Positions 37,428 through 46,197 of a DNA stretch of 64,000 nucleotides are shown piece by piece. The position numbers and the translations under genes were made by a program. The notes below the pieces were generated by a model, which searched no databases, had not been told where the DNA came from, and worked only from the letters and a program-made list of their open reading frames with translations. This stretch comes from Constrictibacter sp. MBR-5 (lineage in GTDB: Bacteria; Pseudomonadota; Alphaproteobacteria; JAJUGE01): the NCBI RefSeq assembly GCF_040549485.1, contig NZ_JBEPTK010000002.1:496001-560000 (forward strand), in the 5' to 3' direction. Each line of letters opens with the position of its first letter. Position 1 is the stretch's first letter.

Positions 37428-38342
37428 TTGACCTCCATTCCCGATTCTGCGGACGCGGTCCTCGCGCTCCTGGAGCAGGGCGACTACGTCGCCGACACCA
37501 GCCTCGCGACGGCGCTGTTCCTGGCGCTCCGCCTAAACCGGCCGCTCTTTCTCGAGGGCGAGGCCGGCACCGGCAAGACCGAGATCGCGAAGGTCCTGTC
37601 GCAGACCCTCGGCCGCCGGCTGATCAGGCTGCAATGCTACGAAGGCCTTGACGTCTCCTCCGCGGTCTACGAGTGGGACTACGCCCGCCAGATGATCGAG
37701 ATTCGCATGGCGGAGGCTGCCGGCAGCGCTGATCGGGAGGTGCTCGGCGAAACGATCTTCTCCAGGCGCTTTCTCATCGAGCGTCCGCTGCTCCAGGCCC
37801 TGGAGCCGTCCGTCGAGGGGCCGCCGGTCCTCCTCATCGACGAACTCGATCGGACCGACGAGCCGTTCGAGGCCTACCTTCTCGAGGTTCTGTCCGACTT
37901 CCAGATCACCGTTCCCGAGATCGGCACGATCAAGGCGGACCGGCCGCCGATCGTCATCATCACCTCGAATCGGACGCGCGAGATCCACGATGCCCTGAAG
38001 CGCCGCTGCTTCTATCACTGGGTCGACTACCCCAGTGCCGAGCGCGAGCTGGAGATCCTGCGTCGCAAGGCGCCGGGGGCGGCCGAAGCGCTGACCCGCG
38101 AGATCGTGGGCTTCGTTCACAAGCTGCGCGGCATGGACCTGTTCAAGCTGCCCGGCGTCGCCGAGACGATCGACTGGACCCAGGCGCTGATGCAGCTCGA
38201 CGCCCTGGTGCTCGACCCGAAGACGATCGACAACACGCTCGGCGTCCTCCTGAAGTACCAGGACGACATCGCCCGCATCCAAGGCAGCGAAGCGGCTAAA
38301 ATCCTCGACCAGGTGAGGGCCGAGGTCGCGGCGGGGCGGTGA
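37428..38342 (+). CDS. coxD: MoxR-type AAA+ ATPase, CoxD-like
   Basis: A 304-residue AAA+ ATPase with Walker A EGEAGTGKTE (about 42-51), Walker B LLIDELDRTDEPFEAYLLE and an arginine-rich sensor region (TSNRTREIHDALKRR). It begins with TTG 37428 after AGAGGG; no better start is seen. Proteins of this build with a CoxE VWA partner remodel the active site of molybdenum hydroxylases, and the next real gene is a CoxE-like VWA protein. A palindromic repeat separates the two. A general MoxR chaperone is the alternative. Confidence 0.85.
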   Translation: MTSIPDSADAVLALLEQGDYVADTSLATALFLALRLNRPLFLEGEAGTGKTEIAKVLSQTLGRRLIRLQCYEGLDVSSAVYEWDYARQMIEIRMAEAAGSADREVLGETIFSRRFLIERPLLQALEPSVEGPPVLLIDELDRTDEPFEAYLLEVLSDFQITVPEIGTIKADRPPIVIITSNRTREIHDALKRRCFYHWVDYPSAERELEILRRKAPGAAEALTREIVGFVHKLRGMDLFKLPGVAETIDWTQALMQLDALVLDPKTIDNTLGVLLKYQDDIARIQGSEAAKILDQVRAEVAAGR

Positions 38343-38364
38343 TGGGGGGCGTGCCTACCCATCT

Positions 38365-38466
38365 CCGTCATTGCGAGCCGAAGGCGAAGCAACCCAGGGG
38401 CCGGCGCTCCGACCGCCGGTGCGCGTGCCCTGGGTTGCTTCGTCGCTTCGCTCCTCGCAATGACGG
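38365..38466. repeat. Long palindromic repeat between coxD and coxE
   Basis: Outer arms CCGTCATTGCGAG and CTCGCAATGACGG (13 bp) and inner arms GAAGCAACCCAGGG and CCCTGGGTTGCTTC (14 bp) make a two-step inverted repeat of about 102 bases. This form is common as a dispersed intergenic palindrome in alphaproteobacteria. It could fold in the transcript and separate expression of coxD from coxE, which is inference. Confidence 0.85.
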
Positions 38467-38493
38467 TCGGTGGGGGGATGGAGCAACCGCTCC

Positions 38494-39735
38494 ATGCTAG
38501 GCGCCCCCACTCAACCAGCCCGGCCCAACGGCGGTCGCCTGCTCGAAAACATCATGCACTTCTGCCGCGTGCTGCGCGCGGCAGGCCTGCCTGTCGGTCC
38601 CGGCCAGACCCTGAAGGCCATCGAGGCCGTGCGGGCGATCCAACTCGCCGACCGTGACCAGTTCTACTGGGCGCTCCATTCCGCCCTCGTGAACCGCCGC
38701 GACCAGCGCGAGATCTTCGACCAAGCCTTCCACGTCTTCTGGCGCAACCCGCGCATCCTCGACCGGATGATGGGGATGCTCGTCCCCGACGTGGACGTCG
38801 ACCGGTCGCAGGAGGACCAGGAGGAGATGTCGCGGCGCATCGCCGACGCGATGAACCCGCCCGACGCCGACCTGCCGCAGCGCGAGCTGGAGGAGGAGAT
38901 CGAGGTCCGGGCGGAGATGACCACCTCGGACAGCGAGATGCTCCACAGGATGGATTTCGAATCGATGTCCGCCGAGGAGGTGGAGCGGGCGAAGCGCGCC
39001 ATCGCGCGGATGCGCCTGCCGATCGCCGACGTGCCGACGCGCCGCTTCCGTCCCGACCCGTCGGGACCGCGGGTCGATATGCGCGCCACCCTGCGCGGCC
39101 TGCTCCGTGCCGGCCCGGACGCCATCCTCGTCGCCCGCAAGCGCCGCCGCACCCGCCCACCGCCACTGGTCGTGCTCTGCGACGTGTCCGGGTCGATGGC
39201 CCAGTATTCGCGCATGCTGCTGCACTTCCTGCACACGCTGACCAACGACCGCGACCGGGTCCACACCTTCCTGTTCGGCACGCGCCTGACCAACGTCACC
39301 CGCCATCTGCGCCAGAAGGACGTCGACGTCGCCCTCGACAAGATCGCCGGCTCGGTCGAGGACTGGTCGGGCGGGACGCGCATCGGCCACGCGCTGCACG
39401 ACTTCAATCGCTTCTGGTCGCGTCGCGTGCTGGGGCAAGGCGCGGTGGTACTGCTCATCACCGATGGCCTCGACCGCGATGCCGCCGAGGGCCTGGGCGT
39501 GGAGATCGAGCGGCTGCACAAGTCCTGCCGCCGCCTGATCTGGCTCAACCCCCTATTGCGCTACGACGCCTTCCAGCCAAAATCCAGGGGAGCGCAGGCG
39601 ATCCTGCCGCACGTCGACGAATTCCGTCCCGTGCACAACATCGCGAGCCTCGCCGAACTCGCTGCTGCACTCAGCCGCGAGCCGACGCGGCGACAGGAAG
39701 GGGTAAGGGAATGGCTACGGATGCTGCCGGCCTGA
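38494..39735 (+). CDS. coxE: VWA-domain protein, CoxE-like
   Basis: A 413-residue cytosolic VWA protein. The N-terminal half has the CoxE-type helical segment (FCRVLRAAGLPVGPGQTL) and the C-terminal half carries the metal-ion-dependent adhesion site DVSGSM (around residue 231), then T and D residues in ITDGLDRD. ATG 38494 follows the palindromic repeat; a start at 38470 adds eight residues. Pairs with the MoxR ATPase upstream to act on a molybdenum hydroxylase. Its 3' end overlaps the next gene by 25 bases. Confidence 0.86.
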   Translation: MLGAPTQPARPNGGRLLENIMHFCRVLRAAGLPVGPGQTLKAIEAVRAIQLADRDQFYWALHSALVNRRDQREIFDQAFHVFWRNPRILDRMMGMLVPDVDVDRSQEDQEEMSRRIADAMNPPDADLPQRELEEEIEVRAEMTTSDSEMLHRMDFESMSAEEVERAKRAIARMRLPIADVPTRRFRPDPSGPRVDMRATLRGLLRAGPDAILVARKRRRTRPPPLVVLCDVSGSMAQYSRMLLHFLHTLTNDRDRVHTFLFGTRLTNVTRHLRQKDVDVALDKIAGSVEDWSGGTRIGHALHDFNRFWSRRVLGQGAVVLLITDGLDRDAAEGLGVEIERLHKSCRRLIWLNPLLRYDAFQPKSRGAQAILPHVDEFRPVHNIASLAELAAALSREPTRRQEGVREWLRMLPA

Positions 39736-40052
39736 CCGAAAAGGACCAGATCCTGGAGCAGGCCGCGCTCTGGCGCGGCGCCGGCAAGGGCGTGGCGCTC
39801 GCCACCGTCATCACCACCTGGGGCTCGTCGCCTCGCCCGATCGGCAGCCAGCTCGTCGTCGACGACGCCGGCGCCTTCGAGGGCTCGGTCTCCGGCGGCT
39901 GCATCGAGGGCGCCGTGGTGCTGGAGGCCGTCGACGTCATCAAGGCCGGCAAGCCCAAGCTCCTCGACTTCGGCGTCACCGACGAGCAGGCCTGGGACGT
40001 CGGCCTCGCCTGCGGCGGCAAGATCCAGGTCTATGTGGAGCCGGTGCAATGA
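39711..40052 (+). CDS. XdhC/CoxI-family N-terminal-domain protein
   Basis: A 113-residue protein equal to the XdhC_CoxI domain alone: LATVITTWGSSPRPIGSQL, SVSGGCIEG and GLACGGKIQVYVEP. The Cys and Gly residues in GGCIEG and LACGG are those used to bind the molybdenum cofactor. It starts inside coxE and its end overlaps the next XdhC-type gene by four bases (ATGA). Together the two small genes equal one full XdhC protein split in two, as happens in cox clusters (CoxF/CoxI). Confidence 0.88.
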   Translation: MATDAAGLTEKDQILEQAALWRGAGKGVALATVITTWGSSPRPIGSQLVVDDAGAFEGSVSGGCIEGAVVLEAVDVIKAGKPKLLDFGVTDEQAWDVGLACGGKIQVYVEPVQ

Positions 40053-40777
40053 AGGCGGCGATCCTCGACAAGGTCCGCGCGGCGCGTGCCGCCAAGCGCG
40101 CCGTCGCCGTGGTCACCGACATCGCCGACGGCAGCCAGGCGCTGGTCGACCGCGAGGATACCGAGGGCGACCTCTCCTTGTCCGACGAGACGCTGGCCGA
40201 GGTGCGCGACGCGCTCCGCCACGACCGCTCCATGACCATCGAGCGCGACGGACGGCGGCTCTTCATCCATGCCTTCACGCCGCCGCTGCGCCTCGTCATC
40301 GTCGGCGCCGTCCACATCGCCCAGCCGCTGGCCCGCATCGCGCTCTACAGCGGCTACGAGGTGGTGCTGGTCGATCCGCGCGGTGCCTTCGCCACCGCCG
40401 AGCGCTTTCCCGGTCTCACCCTGATGGAGGACTGGCCCGACGAGGCGCTGGAGAAGCTGAACATCGATTCGCGCACTGCCGTCGTGACCCTCACCCATGA
40501 TCCGAAGCTAGACGACCCGGCCCTGCTCGTGGCGCTCCGCTCCGAGGCCTTCTACATCGGCTCCCTCGGCAGCCGGCGCACCCATGCCAAGCGCGTCGAC
40601 CGGCTGAAGGAGGAGGGGCTGACCGACGAGCAGATCGCCCGCATCCACGCGCCGGTCGGCCTCGACCTCGGCGGACGCGCCCAGGCGGAGATCGCCATCG
40701 CCACCATGGCGCAGATCGTCCAGGCCCTGCACGCCGCGCCGGCGACACCCGAGCGTAAGGCGGAGAAGGCGGCGTGA
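40049..40777 (+). CDS. XdhC-family protein with Rossmann domain
   Basis: A 242-residue protein with a short N-terminal domain and a C-terminal Rossmann domain (LVIVGAVHIAQPLARIA, then IGSLGSRRTHAKR and GLDLGGRAQAEIAIA), as in XdhC, which binds, sulfurates and inserts molybdenum cofactor into the target hydroxylase. The usual glycine pattern G-x-G-x-x-G reads GAVHIA here, so nucleotide binding may be weak. Overlaps its neighbours by four bases on both sides (ATGA and GTGA). Confidence 0.87.
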   Translation: MKAAILDKVRAARAAKRAVAVVTDIADGSQALVDREDTEGDLSLSDETLAEVRDALRHDRSMTIERDGRRLFIHAFTPPLRLVIVGAVHIAQPLARIALYSGYEVVLVDPRGAFATAERFPGLTLMEDWPDEALEKLNIDSRTAVVTLTHDPKLDDPALLVALRSEAFYIGSLGSRRTHAKRVDRLKEEGLTDEQIARIHAPVGLDLGGRAQAEIAIATMAQIVQALHAAPATPERKAEKAA

Positions 40778-42402
40778 AGTTCGGCCGCATCCCCGCACGG
40801 GAAGCGGCCGGGGCGCTCCTCGCTCACAGCGTCAAGCTGCCCACGGGCGGCTTCAAGAAGGGCCGCGAACTCTCCGGCGACGACGTGGCGAAGCTGCTCG
40901 GCGCCGGGATAGAAACGGTCGTGGCGGCACGCCTCGAACCCGACGACGTGCTCGAGGACGAGGCGGCGACCGTCGTGGCGGAGGCCGTCTGCGGCGAGAA
41001 CGTCTCGATGACCGCCGCCTTCACCGGCCGCGCCAACCTCGTGGCCGAGGCGGCGGGGGTCGTGGTCCTCGACCGCGAGCGGCTCGATCGGCTCAACCTG
41101 GTCGACGAGAGCGTGACCGTGGGCACCCTGCCGGCCTACGGCGTCGTGGCGCCGAAGCAGATGGTCGCCACCGTCAAGATCATCCCCTTCGCCGTTCCGC
41201 GCGCCACGGTCGACGCCTGCGCCGCCATCGGCCGCGAGGCCGGCGCGCTGCTGCGCGTCGCACCGTTCCGGCCGAAGCGCGTCGCCCTGGTGCAGACCGT
41301 CCTGCCCGGGATGAAGGACAGGATCTTCGACAAGACGGCCGAGATCACCCGCGCCCGGATCGAGGCGCTCGGCGGCGAAATGGTCGCCGAACTGCGCTGC
41401 GGCCACGACGAGGGCGAGGTCGCCGACCGCCTCGCCGAGGCGCGCGTCGCGAAGGCGGATATATTCCTGGTCGCCGGCGCCTCGGCCATCGTCGACCGTC
41501 GCGACGTGGTGCCGGCCGGCATCGAGCGGGCCGGTGGGCGGGTCGTGCATTTCGGCATGCCGGTCGATCCCGGCAATCTGATCCTGATGGGCGACTGGGA
41601 CGGCGCGCCGGTCGTGGGGCTGCCGGGCTGCGCCCGCTCGCCGAAGCTGAACGGCTTCGACTGGGTGCTGCAGCGCCTTTCCGCCGACCTCCCCGTCGGT
41701 CCGCGCGAGATCATGCTGATGGGACCCGGCGGCCTGCTGACTGACGTGCCGACGCGGCCCCTGCCGCGCGCCGAGGCGATCGCCGAGGACGCCCCGCGCG
41801 AGCCGCGCATCACCGCCGTGATCCTCGCCGCCGGCCTGTCGCGGCGCATGGGTGCCGCGAACAAGCTGCTGGCGGAGGTCGACGGCATGCCGATGCTGGC
41901 GCGCGTCGTCGACAGCGTCGTCGCCTCGAAGGCGAAGCCGATCCTCGTCGTCACCGGTCACGAGGCGGAGGCGGTGCGCGCCGCCCTCGGCGACCGTCCG
42001 GTCACCTTCGTCCACAATCCCGCCTTCGCCGAGGGGCTCGCCGGGTCGGTCAAGGCCGGCATCGACGCCGTCCCCCCCAACGCCGACGGCGCTGTCGTCT
42101 GCCTCGGTGACATGCCCCAGGTGACGGGGCGCCACATCGACCGGCTGATCGCCGCGTTCAACCCGGTCGAAGGCCGGGCGATCTGCATCCCGACCTGGCA
42201 GGGCCGCCAGGGCAATCCCGTCCTCTGGGCGCGGCGCTTCTTCGACGAGATCATGGCCCTTTCCGGCGACAGGGGCGCCAAGGCGCTGATCGAGGAGCAC
42301 GGCGATCAGGTCGCCGAAGTCGCCGTGCCCGACGCCGGCGTCGCCCTCGACATCGACACGCCGGAAGCCTTGGCGAGCCTCGCTCGCGCGAAGGAGACCT
42401 GA
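40774..42402 (+). CDS. Molybdopterin-binding/MocA-like nucleotidyltransferase fusion
   Basis: A 542-residue fusion. The N-terminal part to about 340 resembles the MoeA/MogA molybdopterin-binding fold (VLQTVLPG-like LVQTVLPGMKDRIFDKT, DIFLVAGASAIVDRRD). From about 345 an NTP-transferase domain follows: TAVILAAGLSRRMGAANKLLAEV, with the second motif CLGDMPQVTGRHID. Such MocA-type enzymes add CMP to molybdenum cofactor, making the dinucleotide form used by CO dehydrogenase-type enzymes. GTG start overlaps the upstream stop (GTGA). Last gene of the cluster. The domain order is fused compared with separate MocA proteins. Confidence 0.85.
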   Translation: MKFGRIPAREAAGALLAHSVKLPTGGFKKGRELSGDDVAKLLGAGIETVVAARLEPDDVLEDEAATVVAEAVCGENVSMTAAFTGRANLVAEAAGVVVLDRERLDRLNLVDESVTVGTLPAYGVVAPKQMVATVKIIPFAVPRATVDACAAIGREAGALLRVAPFRPKRVALVQTVLPGMKDRIFDKTAEITRARIEALGGEMVAELRCGHDEGEVADRLAEARVAKADIFLVAGASAIVDRRDVVPAGIERAGGRVVHFGMPVDPGNLILMGDWDGAPVVGLPGCARSPKLNGFDWVLQRLSADLPVGPREIMLMGPGGLLTDVPTRPLPRAEAIAEDAPREPRITAVILAAGLSRRMGAANKLLAEVDGMPMLARVVDSVVASKAKPILVVTGHEAEAVRAALGDRPVTFVHNPAFAEGLAGSVKAGIDAVPPNADGAVVCLGDMPQVTGRHIDRLIAAFNPVEGRAICIPTWQGRQGNPVLWARRFFDEIMALSGDRGAKALIEEHGDQVAEVAVPDAGVALDIDTPEALASLARAKET

Positions 42403-42455
42403 CCGAGAAGCCTCGGCTGCGCGCACTGGCGATTTATTTCGGTGACAGACGATTC

Positions 42456-42560
42456 ATGCGCGGCTATATGTCGGCCATGATCAGTGCGACCGCCGCTACC
42501 TACTTTTGGTACTTTAGCTATCCGACAGTGCCGGCGGAGGCAGGGGTGCGCGCGATCTGA
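42456..42560 (+). CDS. Leader peptide rich in aromatic codons (attenuator)
   Basis: A 34-residue frame beginning ATG 42456 and ending at TGA 42558-42560. Codons 16-22 read Y-F-W-Y-F-S-Y, with all three aromatic amino acids in a short cluster. A terminator-type hairpin follows 26 bases after the stop, and a DAHP synthase gene comes next. That is the layout of ribosome-mediated attenuation: when charged aromatic tRNA is scarce the ribosome stalls in the cluster and the terminator does not form. GGCGG at 42533-42537 can pair with CCGCC at 42586-42590, a possible antiterminator. No ribosome site is obvious. Confidence 0.7.
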   Translation: MRGYMSAMISATAATYFWYFSYPTVPAEAGVRAI

Positions 42561-42585
42561 CGATCGATCCATAGAAGTCCCGAAG

Positions 42586-42610
42586 CCGCCAGCCACCTGG
42601 CGGTTTTTTT
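42586..42610 (+). terminator. Attenuator terminator before the DAHP synthase gene
   Basis: CCGCCAG (42586-42592), loop CCAC, CTGGCGG (42597-42603), then seven T residues to 42610: a textbook intrinsic terminator. It stands 36 bases upstream of the GTG start at 42646 and downstream of the aromatic leader peptide, so it should regulate, not end, the transcript. Confidence 0.85.
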
Positions 42611-42645
42611 ATGCCGCCGGTGTGGCCAACGAAGGAGCCCACGCC

Positions 42646-43737
42646 GTGCCGACAGCCACTGACGATCTCCGGATCCGGAGCCTCACCGAACTGACGCCGC
42701 CCGCCGCCGTGATGGCCGGGCTGCCGCGTACGGATGCGGCGAGCGAAACCGTGACGCAATCGCGCCGCGCCATCCACGACATCCTGCACGGCCGTGACGA
42801 CCGGCTCGTGGTCGTCATCGGCCCGTGCTCGATCCACGACCCGGAAGCGGCGCTCGATTACGCCTCCCGGCTCGCCGCGCAGCGTCGCCGCTTCGCCGCC
42901 AGCCTGGAGATCGTGATGCGCGTCTATTTCGAAAAGCCGCGCACGACCGTCGGCTGGAAGGGCCTGATCAACGACCCCCGCCTCGACGGCAGCTTCGACA
43001 TCGACACCGGCCTGCGCAGCGCACGCGGGCTGCTTCTCGCGATCAACGACCTCGGCCTGCCGGCCGGCTGCGAGTTCCTCGATACGACGACGCCGCAATA
43101 TTTCGCCGACCTCGTCGCCTGGGGTGCCATCGGCGCGCGCACGACCGAGAGCCAGGTGCATCGCGAGATGGCGTCGGGTCTGTCCTGCCCGGTCGGCTTC
43201 AAGAACGGAACGGACGGCAACGTGCGTATCGCTCTGGACGCCATCCTGTCGGCCTCGCAGCCGCACCACTTCCTGGCCGTCACCAAGGACGGGCGCGCGG
43301 CGATCGCATCGACGGCGGGCAACGAGGATTGCCACGTCATCCTGCGCGGCGGCAAGGTGCCGAACTATGACGCGGAGAGCGTCGACGCGGCGTGTGCCCA
43401 GGCGGCGGCCGCCGGCCTGCGCTGTGCGGTCATGATCGACACCAGCCATGCCAACAGCAGCAAGAAGCCCGAGTGCCAGCCGCTGGTTTCCGAGGATGTC
43501 GCGCGCCGTATCGCCGCCGGCGACAAGCGCATCGTTGGGCTGATGGTGGAGAGCAATCTCGTGGCGGGGCGCCAGGATCTCGTACCGGGCAAGCCTCTGG
43601 TCTACGGCCAGAGCATCACCGACGGCTGCGTCGACTGGGATACCTCCGTCGCGATGCTGGAGACACTGGCGGAGGCTGTCGAGGCCAGGCGGGCAGGGGG
43701 AAAAGCACCCCGGCGCGAACTCGCCGAGGCCAGCTGA
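42646..43737 (+). CDS. aroG: 3-deoxy-7-phosphoheptulonate (DAHP) synthase, class I
   Basis: Condenses phosphoenolpyruvate with erythrose 4-phosphate, the first step toward Phe, Tyr and Trp. GTG 42646 has AAGGAG upstream, giving 363 residues, the usual size for this class. Motifs: VVVIGPCSIHDPEAAL (about 52-67), Pro-Arg segment EKPRTTVGWKGLINDPRLDG, TESQVHREMASGLSCPVGFKNGT and DTSHANSSKK. It probably is a feedback-inhibited isoenzyme; which amino acid cannot be read. Upstream aromatic leader and terminator suggest attenuation by aromatic tRNAs. Symbol is provisional (aroF/G/H not distinguished). Confidence 0.92.
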   Translation: MPTATDDLRIRSLTELTPPAAVMAGLPRTDAASETVTQSRRAIHDILHGRDDRLVVVIGPCSIHDPEAALDYASRLAAQRRRFAASLEIVMRVYFEKPRTTVGWKGLINDPRLDGSFDIDTGLRSARGLLLAINDLGLPAGCEFLDTTTPQYFADLVAWGAIGARTTESQVHREMASGLSCPVGFKNGTDGNVRIALDAILSASQPHHFLAVTKDGRAAIASTAGNEDCHVILRGGKVPNYDAESVDAACAQAAAAGLRCAVMIDTSHANSSKKPECQPLVSEDVARRIAAGDKRIVGLMVESNLVAGRQDLVPGKPLVYGQSITDGCVDWDTSVAMLETLAEAVEARRAGGKAPRRELAEAS

Positions 43738-43744
43738 GGCCGCT

Positions 43745-43783
43745 ACGCCGGGCGGCCCGTCATTGACGGGCGCCGCCCGGCGT
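43745..43783. terminator. Long GC-rich hairpin after the DAHP synthase gene
   Basis: ACGCCGGGCGGC (43745-43756) and GCCGCCCGGCGT (43772-43783) pair perfectly, with an inner CCGTC/GACGG stem. No T-tract, so either a strong stem terminator acting with Rho or a stray palindrome. It separates the aro gene from the riboswitch. Confidence 0.6.
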
Positions 43784-43799
43784 GGCAACACTTGCGATG

Positions 43800-43985
43800 C
43801 ACGTGGTGCCTCGCGAGAGGCCCAGAGGGAATCCGGTGCGGCCCATATGGCCAATTCCGGGGCTGCCCCCGCAACTGTGAGTGGCGAGCGTTCGACCCAC
43901 GAAGTCACTGGGACCGGTCCGCCGGTCCTGGGAAGACGGGTAGAAGCGCGACGACCCGCGAGCCAGGAGACCTGCCGCGCGCATC
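43800..43985 (+). promoter_or_regulatory. Cobalamin riboswitch upstream of btuB operon
   Basis: Conserved elements appear in order: GGTGCC (43805), AGAGGGAATCCGGTGC (43824-43839), CCCCCGCAACTGTGA (43865-43879), GTCACTGGGA (43904-43913), GGGAAG and the B12 box GAGCCAGGAGACCTGCC (43960-43976). These are the signature parts of the adenosylcobalamin aptamer. Bases 43986-44196 form the likely expression platform; no separate terminator was recognised there, so translational control is plausible. Confidence 0.92.
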
Positions 43986-44196
43986 GTCATCCATCCTGTG
44001 TGCGGGGTGTCTCGCAGGTGCGGCCTTTCCGTCGTGATGGCGAATGTTTCCCGGGCGTTCGGGGACAGGAGTCGCGATGGATACGGGTCGACGACGATTC
44101 AGAACCTTCGCATCGACTGCGGTCTCCGCGCCCGTCGCCGCGTCCGACTCCGATCCGGAGCTGGATGCTCACGTCATCGACGGGGGTCTCGAAGGA

Positions 44197-46155
44197 ATGT
44201 CGTCTGCAAGAAGCCGTTGCGCCCGTGCCTTGGCCGGTGCGGTCGTCGGCATGGCAGGGGCGAGTGCCGCATTGGCTCAGTCCGCGGAATCGCTTGTCCT
44301 GCCCGAGTTGGTGGTCACGGCCAGCCGTACGACGGTCGCGACCAAGGAGGTCGGCAGCGCCATCACCGTCATCACGGCGGAGCAGATCGAGCGCAGGCAG
44401 GTCCGGTTCGTCTCCGACATCCTGCGCCAGGTACCGGGCGTCGCCGTCAGCCGGGCCGGCAATGTCGGCGCAGTCACCCAGGTCCGCATCCGCGGCGCGG
44501 AGGGTAACCACACGCTGGTGATCATCGATGGCGTCGAGGTCAACGACCCGATGAACGGGTCGGAGTTCGATTTCTCCTCGCTGCTGGCCGAGGATATCGA
44601 GCGGATCGAGGTTCTGCGCGGTCCGCAGAGCGCCATCTGGGGCTCCGACACTATCGGCGGCGTCGTCAACATCGTGACCAAGCGCGGCCGCAGGGGGCTG
44701 CGCGGCCATGCATCGGCCGAAGGCGGTTCGTTCGGAACATACCGTCTCAACACAGGTCTCAGCGGCGGCAACGAGGGCGCCAGGGCGTCCGTCAGCGGCA
44801 GCCTGCTGGAGACCGACGGCATCAACGTCGGCAGCACCGGCAGCGAGAAGGACGGCTATAGCAACGGTACCCTGAACCTGACCGGCGACCTCGACCTCGC
44901 GCGCAATCTCAGCGTCGCCCTGAACGGTCGCTACACCAAGGCGAAGACCGAGGGTGACAGGCAGGATTTCGATTTTCCTGCCACGCCGACGCAGGGGCTG
45001 CTGGTGGACAGCGACGACTTCACCGAGACGGAGCAGATGTTTGGCCGTGCCGAGGCACGCCTCCTGCTGTTCGACGGCGCCTGGCAACAAAAGTTCGGAG
45101 CCGCGGCGACCCGTGCCGACCGGCGGTCCGTAGAGAGCGGGACGACCAGCGAAAGCACCGGCACGAAAGGCAGGCTCGACTATCAGAGCACCTTCGTCTT
45201 CGACACGTCCACGCTGGCCGACGCTGCCCACTCGCTGACTTTCTACGCCGAACGTGAGCACCAGGACTTCCGGAACCGCAGCGAGGGCTTCCCGTCGGCC
45301 GACCAGTATCGGGATCCCACCGACTACGGCTATGTCGGAGAGTATCGCCTGGGCTTGTGGGACAGGCTGTTCCTGTCGGCGGCGCTACGCTTCGACGACA
45401 ACGAGCGGTTCGAGGACGCGACGACCTATCGCGCGACGGCGGCCTACGTGTTTCCCGGATCCGGGACGCGGCTGCACGGCAGCTACGCCACCGGCGCTAC
45501 GAATCCCACCTTCTTCGAACTGTTCGGGTTCGACCCGAACACGTTCGTCGGCAATCCGAACCTGAAGCCGGAAACCTCGAAGGGGTGGGATGCCGGTATC
45601 GAGCAGAAGCTGTTCGGCGACCGTGTCGTGCTCGACGTCACCTATTTCGAAACCGATCTGCGCGACGAGATCCAGACGGCGTTCCTGCCGGGATTCCGGT
45701 CGACGCCCGTCAACCTGTCCGGCAAGAGCACCCGCCGCGGGATCGAGGTCGCGGCCCAAGCGCGGGTCACAGACGCGTTCGATCTTTCCGGCAGCTTCAC
45801 CTGGCTGGACGCCGAGCAGCCGAACGGCAGGACCGAAGTCCGGCGTCCGAAGTACATGGCGAGCGCCAACGCGAACTATCGCTTCTTCGACCGGCGGGCG
45901 AACGTCAATCTCGGCGTCGACTATAACGGCCGCGCCATCGACAACGAGTTCGTCGACCGCACGAACCGGGTCCGTATCGGCCTGGAAGACTATGTGCTGG
46001 TCAATCTCGCAGCGTCGTATCGGCTCACGGACAGTGTCGAACTCTTCGGCCGCGTCGAGAACCTGCTCGATGAGGATTATCAGGACGTCTACGGGTTCAA
46101 TACGCCGGGGATTGGTGCCTATGCCGGTATCAGGGTGGCCTTTGACACACCGTGA
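44197..46155 (+). CDS. btuB: TonB-dependent vitamin B12 receptor BtuB
   Basis: Outer-membrane corrinoid receptor, 652 residues from ATG 44197 with GAAGGA nearby and a signal peptide ending ALAQ. The frame is open back to 44044 but those residues overlap the riboswitch platform. TonB box LVVTASR, plug motifs QVRIRGAEGNHTLVIIDGVE and IERIEVLRGPQSAIWGSD, and a barrel with a terminal aromatic strand (RVAFDTP). A cobalamin riboswitch directly upstream supports B12 as ligand. It heads an operon with btuD and cobU. Confidence 0.92.
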   Translation: MSSARSRCARALAGAVVGMAGASAALAQSAESLVLPELVVTASRTTVATKEVGSAITVITAEQIERRQVRFVSDILRQVPGVAVSRAGNVGAVTQVRIRGAEGNHTLVIIDGVEVNDPMNGSEFDFSSLLAEDIERIEVLRGPQSAIWGSDTIGGVVNIVTKRGRRGLRGHASAEGGSFGTYRLNTGLSGGNEGARASVSGSLLETDGINVGSTGSEKDGYSNGTLNLTGDLDLARNLSVALNGRYTKAKTEGDRQDFDFPATPTQGLLVDSDDFTETEQMFGRAEARLLLFDGAWQQKFGAAATRADRRSVESGTTSESTGTKGRLDYQSTFVFDTSTLADAAHSLTFYAEREHQDFRNRSEGFPSADQYRDPTDYGYVGEYRLGLWDRLFLSAALRFDDNERFEDATTYRATAAYVFPGSGTRLHGSYATGATNPTFFELFGFDPNTFVGNPNLKPETSKGWDAGIEQKLFGDRVVLDVTYFETDLRDEIQTAFLPGFRSTPVNLSGKSTRRGIEVAAQARVTDAFDLSGSFTWLDAEQPNGRTEVRRPKYMASANANYRFFDRRANVNLGVDYNGRAIDNEFVDRTNRVRIGLEDYVLVNLAASYRLTDSVELFGRVENLLDEDYQDVYGFNTPGIGAYAGIRVAFDTP

Positions 46156-46197
46156 TCGGATGCTCTTAAGCCCGGTAGGTGCGATGCGGGGCACGGC

